Positions 1-5,241 of a stretch of DNA of 5,850 nt are shown here, piece by piece (positions within the stretch are counted from its first letter, which is position 1; every line of letters begins with the position of its first letter). The DNA comes from VAZQ01 sp035552735 (GTDB taxonomy: Bacteria > Pseudomonadota > Alphaproteobacteria > Rhizobiales > Xanthobacteraceae). The notes beneath the pieces were generated by a model, which worked only from the letters and a program-made list of their open reading frames with translations, was not told the DNA's origin and searched no databases. The position numbers were made by a program, and so were the translations under genes. The stretch lies in assembly GCA_035552735.1 (NCBI GenBank), contig DASZKX010000044.1, positions 1 to 5,850 on the forward strand, given 5' to 3'.

Positions 1-951
1 GAGGCCTTGTCCGATCTCACCATGCTGCTGCGCCGCCTGATCGGCGAGAACGTCTCGCTCAGCGTCGTGCATGGCCGCGATCTGTGGCCCGTCAAGGTCG
101 ACATCGCCCAGTTCGAGCAGGTGATCGTCAATCTCGCGGTCAATGCCCGCGACGCCATGCCGGACGGCGGCAAGCTCACCTTGCGGACCGCCAACATCTC
201 GGCCGAGGAGGGCGCCCGTTTCAACTACAAAGGCATGCCGATCGGCGAATATGTGCTGATCGAGGTGGCGGACAACGGCACCGGCATCGCGCCGGAGATC
301 ATCGACAAGATTTTCGATCCGTTCTTCACCACCAAGGAGGTCAACAAGGGCACTGGCCTCGGGCTCTCCACCGTCTACGGCATCGTCAAGCAGACCGGCG
401 GCTTCATTTATCTCGATTCCGAGATCGGCAAGGGCACGACCTTCCGCATATTTCTGCCGCGCTACATCCCGGGTGTCGACGACGTGCAGGCGCCGCAACT
501 GCCCGAGACCACGGCGCCGGCGCTGGCCGGCATCATGGCGGCGGCCGAGGAGGTGCGGCGCACGGCCGCCTCCGATCTCACCGGCCACGGCACCATTCTG
601 CTGGTCGAGGACGAAGAAGGCTTGCGCGCGCTCAATGCCCGCGGCCTCAAGTCGCGCGGCTATACCGTGATCGAGGCCGGCAACGGGGTCGAGGCGATCG
701 AGGCGCTGGCGCGCGAGGGCGGCCGCGTCGATCTCGTGGTCTCCGACGTGGTGATGCCGGAGATGGACGGGCCGACGCTGCTCAAGGAATTGCGCAAGGA
801 CGACCCCGGCCTCAAGATCATCTTCGTGTCCGGCTACGCCGAGGATGCCTTCGAGAAGAGCCTGCCGGATTCGAGCCAGTATAATTTCCTGCCCAAGCCC
901 TTCACCCTCAAGCAGCTGGTCAGCGCCGTGAAGGAAGCCATGGGGAAGTGA
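1..951 (+). CDS. cckA: CckA-like hybrid sensor histidine kinase, C-terminal part (5' end outside window)
   Basis: This is the C-terminal 316 residues of a hybrid histidine kinase, open from the first base. A TTG at position 7 could be read as a start, but the protein clearly continues upstream. Numbering from base 1, the HATPase domain spans roughly residues 25-153: N box NLAVNARDAMP near 44-54, G1 motif DNGTG at 91-95, the DPFFTTK stretch at 106-112 and G2 motif GTGLGLS at 117-123. An Ala/Pro-rich linker (about 160-195) leads to a receiver domain (about 197-315) with acidic residues in LVEDEE, the likely phospho-acceptor Asp249 in SDVVMPEMDG, and Lys299 in PKPF. The DHp domain, its His and any PAS or membrane segments lie upstream. 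In alphaproteobacteria CckA passes phosphate through ChpT to CtrA and CpdR to control the cell cycle; that role is family knowledge. The wording around RRLIGENV and GRDLWPVKVD matches my memory of rhizobial CckA. A different CckA-like hybrid kinase remains possible. Confidence 0.85.
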   Translation, partial: EALSDLTMLLRRLIGENVSLSVVHGRDLWPVKVDIAQFEQVIVNLAVNARDAMPDGGKLTLRTANISAEEGARFNYKGMPIGEYVLIEVADNGTGIAPEIIDKIFDPFFTTKEVNKGTGLGLSTVYGIVKQTGGFIYLDSEIGKGTTFRIFLPRYIPGVDDVQAPQLPETTAPALAGIMAAAEEVRRTAASDLTGHGTILLVEDEEGLRALNARGLKSRGYTVIEAGNGVEAIEALAREGGRVDLVVSDVVMPEMDGPTLLKELRKDDPGLKIIFVSGYAEDAFEKSLPDSSQYNFLPKPFTLKQLVSAVKEAMGK

Positions 952-985
952 GCCGCAGGCTCCGTGTTTTGGAGTCACCTGTAGG

Positions 986-1015
986 GGGCAAAGGCGCGCT
1001 CTTCGCGCCGTGCCC
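986..1015. repeat. Strong GC-rich hairpin just after the kinase gene
   Basis: GGGCA (986-990) pairs with TGCCC (1011-1015), and GGCGCG (993-998) pairs with CGCGCC (1004-1009), around a five-base loop CTCTT. A small 2/1 internal bulge separates the stems. The hairpin starts 34 bases past the kinase stop codon and could act as an mRNA 3' end. It lacks a following T-run, so it is listed as a repeat hairpin and not as an intrinsic terminator. Confidence 0.6.
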
Positions 1016-1100
1016 ATGCGAAGTCTCTCGCCAGATTGAGCTGCTCCGCGTGGGCACGGCGGAGCCGGCGGGGTGCATCAATCAAAGTCTCGCGGCCGCC

Positions 1101-1134
1101 CATAGCCCGCGAAGACGGGCGTAAACGCCCTGAT
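1101..1134. repeat. Three-arm palindromic repeat, copy 1
   Basis: Arm 1 GCCCG (1105-1109) and arm 3 CGCCC (1126-1130) can each pair with the shared middle arm CGGGCG (1116-1121). This gives two mutually exclusive hairpins. The arm 2/arm 3 form is GGGCGT/ACGCCC with a two-base loop. A related copy at 3794-3829 shares the frame CATAGC..CG..CGAAGACG..GCGT. This copy sits inside the larger inverted-repeat element 981-1147, which suggests nesting. Confidence 0.6.
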
Positions 1135-1176
1135 GTGCCCACCCTACGGGGCAGCGTCGACTCCGTCGGAAAAACG

Positions 1177-2082
1177 CTAAAAATCCGGCTTGGCTGCTTG
1201 CGGGATCGGTACGGTTGCAAAGTTGAACGGGTTGACGTTGTTCTCGGCGCAAATGGCCTCCTCCATCGCGCCGGCACGCACCTGCCGGAAGCGCTGGATC
1301 GCGGACCACGGCATGGTGAAAGCGCCCGGGTCGTCGACCGTGATCAAGACCTCCAGCATCTCCCCGCCGCCGGTCAATTTGAAGCGCTCCACGACGTGCA
1401 GCGCCTCGGTGTGGGGCGTGCGGTAATTGTCGACGAAGCTCTTCGTGGTGATGCCGATCGTGTCGACCACCAGCGTGTCGCCGCCCTCGTAGTGGCCGAC
1501 CGATTCGCCGTACCAGCTCGGCGTCACATGGGCGGAATGCGGCACGTTCAAATAGACCCGACGCAACTCGGGGCCGCCCGGATTGATGATCGTCACCTGA
1601 TTGTCGGTTTGCAAAAAGCGATTTGGAAAGACGAGGTTGTAGATCAGGAAGCCCGGAACGCCGCCGGGATAGCAGCTCTCGCGCGCTCGGAATGGAACCT
1701 TGCCCGCCAGCACCTCCTCGTTGGCCTTGCGCATCTGCTCGGCCACCCAAGGCTGCAGAATGGGATTGCTGAGATCGGCGACCCGATATGTGGGCCGCGT
1801 GCCGGTCCGCCGGGCGGTAGGATTGTCCACATAGGGATGGCGCTTGTCGAACGTCACGGGCCCGGGGCCACTCGGCGGCGGCAGGAAATCATCGCCTACC
1901 GGAAGCCAGCCCGTGTCGCTGTTGACGAAGAGGTCCGGAACGGCGCCGTTGCCTTCGGCGCGGGCCGGCAGCGAAAGCGTGGGTGCGGTGCAAGCAAGAG
2001 CGCCGAGGGCGACGCCCGCGACTCGTGCCATGAAGCACGAATTCTTGCTGGACGAGGATTCGAGCGTGACGCCATCGGGCAT
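1177..2082 (-). CDS. Uncharacterised secreted protein, downstream partner of a Bug binding protein
   Basis: This gene encodes a 301-residue exported protein of unknown function. The start at 2082 is chosen because GGGAGGA lies seven bases upstream; the open frame extends further, but that extension overlaps the preceding gene and is Arg-rich and non-coding in character. Residues 1-42 look like a signal peptide with an unusually long N-region, a hydrophobic core VAGVALGALACTAPTL and a likely cut after ARA (42). A second Met at 18 could give a more conventional signal but lacks a good ribosome site. The mature part has two recognisable stretches: a PTYRVADLSNPILQPW region (97-112), and GESVGHYEGGDTLVVDT (192-208) followed by PHTEALHVVERF (223-234) and TVDDPGAFTMPW (248-259). 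The second stretch resembles a large unnamed family of secreted proteins in Acidobacteria and Proteobacteria (from memory). No catalytic motif is recognised. The 29-base spacing behind the Bug gene indicates co-transcription. Confidence 0.8.
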   Translation of the reverse strand: MPDGVTLESSSSKNSCFMARVAGVALGALACTAPTLSLPARAEGNGAVPDLFVNSDTGWLPVGDDFLPPPSGPGPVTFDKRHPYVDNPTARRTGTRPTYRVADLSNPILQPWVAEQMRKANEEVLAGKVPFRARESCYPGGVPGFLIYNLVFPNRFLQTDNQVTIINPGGPELRRVYLNVPHSAHVTPSWYGESVGHYEGGDTLVVDTIGITTKSFVDNYRTPHTEALHVVERFKLTGGGEMLEVLITVDDPGAFTMPWSAIQRFRQVRAGAMEEAICAENNVNPFNFATVPIPQAAKPDF

Positions 2083-2089
2083 GGCGGTT

Positions 2090-2096
2090 TCCTCCC
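2090..2096 (-). promoter_or_regulatory. Ribosome binding site fixing the start at 2082
   Basis: GGGAGGA on the minus strand stands seven bases before the ATG at 2082-2080. It decides against the longer open frame, which begins at 2262, and against the internal ATG at 2031, which has no comparable site. Confidence 0.75.
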
Positions 2097-2111
2097 TGGT
2101 GCAAATGTTGC

Positions 2112-3080
2112 TCACTCGAGCTTGATCCCGGTCTCCTTCACGATGCCGTCCCATTCTCGCGCATCGTCGACGATCGCGGCCGTGAAATCGCCCGGCGTTC
2201 CTACTTTCACCTCCAGCCCGAGCCGTGCGAAGCTCTCGCGCAGGTCGGAAGACTGCAGGCATTGGTTGATCGCGGCGTTGAGCTTGCCCACGATCGCGGG
2301 AGGCGTCGCGGCCGGGGCGAGCAAGCCGAACCAGATGTCCGAAGGATAGCCGGCAAAGCCGCTCTCGCGCATGGTGGGAACCGCGGGAAGCTCCGGCCAG
2401 CGGCTCATGCTGGTCACGGCGAGCGGGCGCAGCTTGCCGGCTTGGATATAGGGCAGCAGCACCGACTTGGCGGCCGCGCTCACCTGGATCTGCCCGCCCA
2501 GCAAATCCGCGATGGCCGGGGCCGCGCCTTTGTAGGGCACGAAAATCATGTCGATCTCGGTTCTGACCTTGAGCAGCTCGAGCGCGAAATGCGGAAAGAT
2601 GCCGAGCGCGGCGCCCGAGACCAGCTTGCCGGGGTTGGCCTTCGCATAGGAAACGAGCTCCGCGATCGTCTGGGCGGGGAGGGCGGGGGTGACCACCAGA
2701 GCGTTCGAGTCGGTCGCGATTGCGGCGACCGCGACAAAGTCCTTGATCGGGTCGTAGGTGAGAGTTTTATAAAGTGCTCCCGCCATGGCATTGGAGTTGG
2801 TGCCTCCCAGCAACAATGTGTAGCCGTCCGGATTGGCGCGCGCGACCGCTTGCGTTCCGGTCCTCCCGCCCGCGCCCGCTTCGTTCTCGACGATGACTCC
2901 CTGCCCGAGAATCGAGGAAAGCCGCTGCGAAACCTGGCGCGCCAGAAGGTCGGTCGGGCCGCCCGCCGGGAACGGGACGATGATCCTGACTACGCGGTTT
3001 GGAAACGTTTGGGCGCACGATGGGCCTGCCGCAACGGTGCCGAAGGTGACCGCCAGGAGGACGAGGAGCGCGCGTATCAT
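2112..3080 (-). CDS. Bug/TctC-family tripartite tricarboxylate transporter substrate-binding protein
   Basis: A 322-residue periplasmic binding protein, the normal length for the Bug family. Residues 1-23 form a signal peptide (MIRALLVLLAVTFGTVAAG, cut near SCA-Q or CAQ-T). Family signatures follow in order: FPNRVVRIIVPFPAGGPTD (26-44), the VIVENEAGAGGRTGT stretch (62-76), ANPDGYTLL (82-90), KDFVAVAAI (113-121), VPYKGAAPA (181-189), GQIQV (196-200), AGKLRPLAVTS (214-224) and GYPSDIWFGLLAP (244-256). In this family the two-lobed receptor captures small carboxylates or related acids and passes them to a TctA/TctB membrane pair; neither partner is in the window. Many rhizobia and Bordetella carry such receptors as orphans, so the ligand cannot be read from sequence. 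The start at 3080 follows GGAGG at five bases; an upstream in-frame ATG at 3095 has no such site. It is the first gene of a two-gene unit with the secreted protein at 1177-2082. Confidence 0.93.
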   Translation of the reverse strand: MIRALLVLLAVTFGTVAAGPSCAQTFPNRVVRIIVPFPAGGPTDLLARQVSQRLSSILGQGVIVENEAGAGGRTGTQAVARANPDGYTLLLGGTNSNAMAGALYKTLTYDPIKDFVAVAAIATDSNALVVTPALPAQTIAELVSYAKANPGKLVSGAALGIFPHFALELLKVRTEIDMIFVPYKGAAPAIADLLGGQIQVSAAAKSVLLPYIQAGKLRPLAVTSMSRWPELPAVPTMRESGFAGYPSDIWFGLLAPAATPPAIVGKLNAAINQCLQSSDLRESFARLGLEVKVGTPGDFTAAIVDDAREWDGIVKETGIKLE

Positions 3081-3085
3081 GTTAT

Positions 3086-3090
3086 CCTCC
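3086..3090 (-). promoter_or_regulatory. Ribosome binding site fixing the Bug start at 3080
   Basis: GGAGG on the minus strand is five bases before ATG 3080-3078. It selects the MIRALL start over the in-frame ATG fifteen bases upstream at 3095. Confidence 0.75.
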
Positions 3091-3279
3091 GCCAATCGGA
3101 ACAGCAGGAAGACTTAAACCTTTGCCTCGATCGAGAGTGCGAGCCGAGCCCGCAGTGTAGCGAGATTCTCCGGAAAGGGACATGCGAGCGCGCCCTGTTC
3201 CTCCGGCGCCCTTCCGCACGCGCGCGCAACATAATAATGTGCCAACAGCCGGCGGATTTTCAATATTTCGGGTCGGCAC

Positions 3280-3284
3280 GGAGG
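3280..3284 (+). promoter_or_regulatory. Ribosome binding site of the DUF3828-like gene
   Basis: GGAGG lies four bases before the ATG at 3289. The spacing is slightly short, but the match is strong and it supports this start. Confidence 0.7.
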
Positions 3285-3288
3285 TGAA

Positions 3289-3765
3289 ATGATCACGCGT
3301 CGCAATTTCGTTCTTGTCAGCGCGCTGGCGGTGGCCTGCGCGTCCGCCGATACCGCCGTCGCTGATGCCGCCGCCAAGGCGTTTCTGGAAAAGATCTATG
3401 CCGCCTACAGGGGAAAGAGCTCCAAAGGCATCCCGCTCGACAGTGATGCCATGCTGCGGCTCTATTTCGAGCCTACGCTCGCGGCCCTGATGATCAAGGA
3501 TCGCAGGGCTGCGCAGAAGCGCGGCGATGTCCCCGAATTCGACGCCGACCCGTTCGTCGGCGGGCAGGATTGGGAGATCGGTCAGGTTGATATCGCGGTG
3601 CGCGACATCGCGCCCGACAAAGCAAGCGCCACCGCCAAGTTCCGCAATATCAAGGTTGCGACTACGGTGGACTACGACCTTGTCAAGCTCAAGGACGGCT
3701 GGCGCATCGCCGACATCACTTGGGACGGCAAGGACACATTGCGCGGCGTCTTCGAGAAGAAGTGA
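3289..3765 (+). CDS. Small exported DUF3828-like protein with Tat-type signal
   Basis: A 158-residue secreted protein. The N-terminus MITRRNFVLVSALAVA carries a twin-arginine-like pattern (T-R-R-N-F-V) followed by a moderate hydrophobic stretch, with a likely cut in the Ala-rich segment near residues 24-27. The mature part (about 28-158) fits the DUF3828 pattern as I recall it: an opening helix FLEKIYAAYRGK (32-43), a LYFEPTLAALMIKDRRAA segment (58-75), DADPFVGGQDWEI (85-97), then beta strands ending in DGWRIADITWDGKDTLRGVF (136-155). DUF3828 proteins have no established biochemical role; some are lipoproteins, but there is no lipobox here. It appears to be a single-gene unit, divergent from the Bug operon and convergent with the Kelch gene. 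The Tat assignment is inferred from the motif alone. The DUF3828 label is probable, not certain. Confidence 0.8.
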   Translation: MITRRNFVLVSALAVACASADTAVADAAAKAFLEKIYAAYRGKSSKGIPLDSDAMLRLYFEPTLAALMIKDRRAAQKRGDVPEFDADPFVGGQDWEIGQVDIAVRDIAPDKASATAKFRNIKVATTVDYDLVKLKDGWRIADITWDGKDTLRGVFEKK

Positions 3766-3789
3766 GCGGGTTCGCGCCTTCGTGGCCCC

Positions 3790-3834
3790 GGCTCATAGCG
3801 CGTCGAAGACGCGCGTGAGCGCGCTAACGGAGCC
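3790..3834. repeat. Three-arm palindromic repeat, copy 2, with outer stem
   Basis: An outer stem GGCTC (3790-3794) / GAGCC (3830-3834) encloses three arms. GCGCGT (3798-3803) pairs with ACGCGC (3809-3814) around CGAAG. Alternatively GCGCG (3811-3815) pairs with CGCGC (3820-3824) around TGAG. AGCGC (3797-3801) with GCGCT (3821-3825) is a third option. It is related to the copy at 1101-1134 and begins 25 bases past the DUF3828-like stop codon. Confidence 0.65.
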
Positions 3835-3866
3835 GAGACAGCCGATCGAGAAGACACGGCGTATGG

Positions 3867-3887
3867 GTCCCTGCTTTCCGCAGGGAC
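3867..3887. repeat. Perfect 8-bp hairpin repeat
   Basis: GTCCCTGC (3867-3874) and GCAGGGAC (3880-3887) form a perfect stem around the loop TTTCC. The surrounding GGCGTATGGGTCCCTGC...GCAGGGACGAC resembles a common intergenic repeat of Bradyrhizobium-type genomes (recalled). No T-run follows, so a terminator role is unproven. Confidence 0.6.
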
Positions 3888-3902
3888 GACCGCGTGGAGA
3901 GG

Positions 3903-3930
3903 CATTCGAACAATATCATTCGAACAATAT
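3903..3930. repeat. Exact tandem duplication of a 14-base unit
   Basis: CATTCGAACAATAT occurs at 3903-3916 and again, directly adjoining, at 3917-3930. Each unit contains the palindrome TTCGAA. The unit is AT-rich within GC-rich DNA and lies between two palindromic repeats in the convergent junction. It may be a slippage or excision scar, or a paired binding site. No neighbouring promoter makes the second option compelling. Confidence 0.8.
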
Positions 3931-3947
3931 AAGGTGACGCGTGGACT

Positions 3948-4009
3948 TAGAGCGCTTTCCGTTTAGATTGACTGTTAAATCGCTCAGGTCGCGGGCGGAA
4001 AGCGCTCTA
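3948..4009. repeat. Perfect 14-bp inverted repeat with 34-base spacer
   Basis: TAGAGCGCTTTCCG (3948-3961) is exactly complementary to CGGAAAGCGCTCTA (3996-4009). The spacer is 3962-3995. This resembles the AGAGC...GCTCT palindromic repeats scattered between genes in rhizobia (from memory). It abuts a second hairpin (4025-4068) whose right flank again reads GCTCTAG, so the two may be parts of one mosaic element at about 3946-4074. Confidence 0.7.
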
Positions 4010-4024
4010 GATTCAAGCGTTGTC

Positions 4025-4068
4025 GCATTTCCTTTCGGAAAACCGGTGGCCACTTTTCCGGGAAATGC
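4025..4068. repeat. Two-step hairpin repeat downstream of the Kelch gene
   Basis: GCATTTCC (4025-4032) pairs with GGAAATGC (4061-4068). Inside it, CGGAAAA (4036-4042) pairs with TTTTCCG (4054-4060), leaving a three-base bulge on one side and an 11-base loop. It begins 16 bases past the Kelch stop codon at 4085 on the minus strand, so it could mark the 3' end of that transcript. The GGAAAACCGG...TTTTCC core matches my memory of a widespread Hyphomicrobiales intergenic repeat. No T-run is present. Confidence 0.65.
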
Positions 4069-4084
4069 TCTAGCCCACCGCGCT

Positions 4085-5131
4085 TCACTTCACGAACGTG
4101 AAGACGTCGTGGTAGGGCGCGCTCACTTCCAGTCCGCTGCCGGCTGATTGGACGTCGCCGCTCACCAGATGCAGTTGATCCCCGGTGACGCCGGCCGCCA
4201 TGCCGTGACGCGATACCGGCATCGCGGGCATCACGGTCCAGGTGTTGGTGGCCGGATCGTAGCCCTCGAAGGCGCGGAAGGTCGCGCTCTTTTGCGTGTC
4301 CTGCATCTCGCCGCCCGCCACATAGATGCGGCTGCCATGCACCCCGCCGGCGATCGCGCTGCGCGCGGTCGGCATGCGCGCCTTGATGCGCCACAGATCG
4401 TCGGCCGGATTGTACTCCTCGACCACGTCGGTATCGCTGGCGAGCCCGATGAAGGCGGCGCCCAAGCGGCCCCCGATGGCGTAGAGCTTTCCGCCGACCG
4501 CGCCGGCCATCAGGTGGTTGCGCGCGGTCGGCATCGGCCGGCGCGCCCGCCAGGTATTGGTGGCGATGTCGTATTCCTCAAGCGTGCCGACCGCGAGATG
4601 CGGACGCGTCGGCAGTACCGAAGGCTCGTCGGTGCCGGACGGGGTGGTGGCACCGCCCACCACATAGACCTTGCCGTCGATGACGGCCGCGGCCGCTGCG
4701 CCGCGCTTGGTCGGCATGGGGGCCAGCGCTTTCCAGGTGTCGGTCGCCGGGTCGTATTCCCAGGAATTGTCGATCGGGACCCAAGCGGGCGGTCCCGACA
4801 CCGGCGGCACGAAGCCGCCGAACGCGTAGATCTTGCCTTGATACTCGGCGAAGGCGACGTGGTGGGATGGCAACGCCATCTTCTTCTTCTCGGTCCATTT
4901 GTCGGACGCCGGATCGTATTCGTAGACCAGGGCCTTGGGTTTCCAGACCGGCGCCAGGCCGGCGAAGACGTACATCTTGCCGCCGGCCGCCATGCCCAGC
5001 ACCTCCTCGGAGGGATCCGGGAATGCCGCCTTGCGCTCCCATTTCCCTTGCGCATTGGCGTTGGTCATGAGCGACAACGAGCCCAACAGGCCAACCAGGG
5101 CCACGCGCAACAATGTCTTCGGCGAGATCAT
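4085..5131 (-). CDS. Secreted Kelch-repeat beta-propeller protein
   Basis: A 348-residue exported protein. Residues 1-27 form a signal peptide (MISPKTLLRVALVGLLGSLS core, cut after ANA before QG). The rest is six Kelch repeats, each with a YDPATDTW-type turn, a PMPTAR-like segment and a closing GG after a GK-x-Y strand: about 31-58 (first, partial), 70-106, 124-160, 185-221, 238-274 and 289-325. The final strand VFTFVK near 343-348 probably pairs with GKWERKA near residues 29-35 to close a six-blade propeller. Kelch propellers usually serve as binding scaffolds, and some bacterial ones are enzymes such as the NanM mutarotase. Nothing here identifies a ligand or an active site, so a specific function is not assigned. 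The start at 5131 follows GGAGG at five bases; an in-frame ATG at 5170 lies upstream of that site and would add a non-signal extension. The gene appears to be a single unit, convergent with the DUF3828-like gene. Confidence 0.9.
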   Translation of the reverse strand: MISPKTLLRVALVGLLGSLSLMTNANAQGKWERKAAFPDPSEEVLGMAAGGKMYVFAGLAPVWKPKALVYEYDPASDKWTEKKKMALPSHHVAFAEYQGKIYAFGGFVPPVSGPPAWVPIDNSWEYDPATDTWKALAPMPTKRGAAAAAVIDGKVYVVGGATTPSGTDEPSVLPTRPHLAVGTLEEYDIATNTWRARRPMPTARNHLMAGAVGGKLYAIGGRLGAAFIGLASDTDVVEEYNPADDLWRIKARMPTARSAIAGGVHGSRIYVAGGEMQDTQKSATFRAFEGYDPATNTWTVMPAMPVSRHGMAAGVTGDQLHLVSGDVQSAGSGLEVSAPYHDVFTFVK

Positions 5132-5136
5132 TTCTT

Positions 5137-5141
5137 CCTCC
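5137..5141 (-). promoter_or_regulatory. Ribosome binding site fixing the Kelch start at 5131
   Basis: GGAGG on the minus strand, five bases before ATG 5131-5129. It selects the start that places the signal peptide at the N-terminus and rejects the ATG at 5170. Confidence 0.75.
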
Positions 5142-5241
5142 CAGGTTCCGGCCGGGAGATTAGCATGCATCCGACTTGACGCGATGGTGCAAATGAGAGT
5201 GCTGGTTTGGCGCCGTTCGCCGGCCCGCCCGCGACTGCGAG

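Larger units (their letters stand above)
981..1147. repeat. Composite intergenic inverted-repeat element between convergent genes
   Basis: This element fills most of the 225 bases between the kinase stop (951) and the stop of the minus-strand gene (1177). Its outer ends are inverted: GTAGGGGGCA at 981-990 against TGCCCACCCTAC at 1136-1147, complementary apart from a two-base gap. A second imperfect pair is TGCCCATGCG (1011-1020) with CGCGTGGGCA (1047-1056), nine of ten matching. Two smaller structures sit inside, at 986-1015 and 1101-1134. The GTAGGGTGGGCA-type ends resemble repeats common between genes in Bradyrhizobium-type genomes (recalled, not searched). There is no open reading frame with coding character and no T-run to mark a classical terminator. 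Its likely role, if any, is to stop transcription or stabilise mRNA 3' ends for both converging genes. Confidence 0.6.
3081..3288. promoter_or_regulatory. Divergent promoter region between the Bug operon and the DUF3828-like gene
   Basis: These 208 bases separate two genes that point away from each other, so promoters for both should lie here. An AT-rich patch at about 3228-3270 stands out in the GC-rich surroundings. CATAAT at 3230-3235 matches five of six bases of a -10 box for the rightward gene, but I find no good -35 at proper spacing. Leftward, TTTAAG (minus strand, 3118-3113) is a weak -10 candidate, also without a -35. No clear operator palindrome is visible. The region call rests on gene geometry; the boxes are speculative. 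Confidence 0.4.

Noticed and set aside
1153..1178. Possible hairpin AGCGT/ACGCT overlapping the stop codon of the secreted-protein gene
   Set aside because: The stem is only five base pairs, overlaps coding sequence and has no T-run on the correct side, so it is weak as a terminator.
2097..2107. Eleven-base match TGGTGCAAATG near two gene starts (2097-2107 and 5185-5195)
   Set aside because: A match of this length is expected by chance among all pairs in a window this size. It also sits at different distances from the two start codons, so it is not a supported operator.
1036..2349. Long plus-strand open frame (437 codons) opposite the secreted protein and the Bug gene
   Set aside because: It is the antisense shadow of two well-supported genes in GC-rich DNA. 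Its product is Arg/Gly/His-rich without domains, and it runs through the repeat element.
2262..3287. Plus-strand open frame (341 codons) opposite the Bug gene, ending just before the DUF3828-like gene
   Set aside because: Composition is typical of an antisense GC-rich shadow and no family is recognisable. The Bug protein is unambiguous.
3790..4074. CRISPR array
   Set aside because: The repeats here are palindromic elements of different types plus one 14-base tandem duplication. There are no regularly spaced identical repeats with unique spacers, and no cas genes.
4148..5179. Long plus-strand open frame (343 codons) opposite the Kelch gene
   Set aside because: Antisense shadow with low-complexity Arg/His/Gly composition. 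The Kelch reading on the other strand has regular repeats, a signal peptide and a ribosome site.
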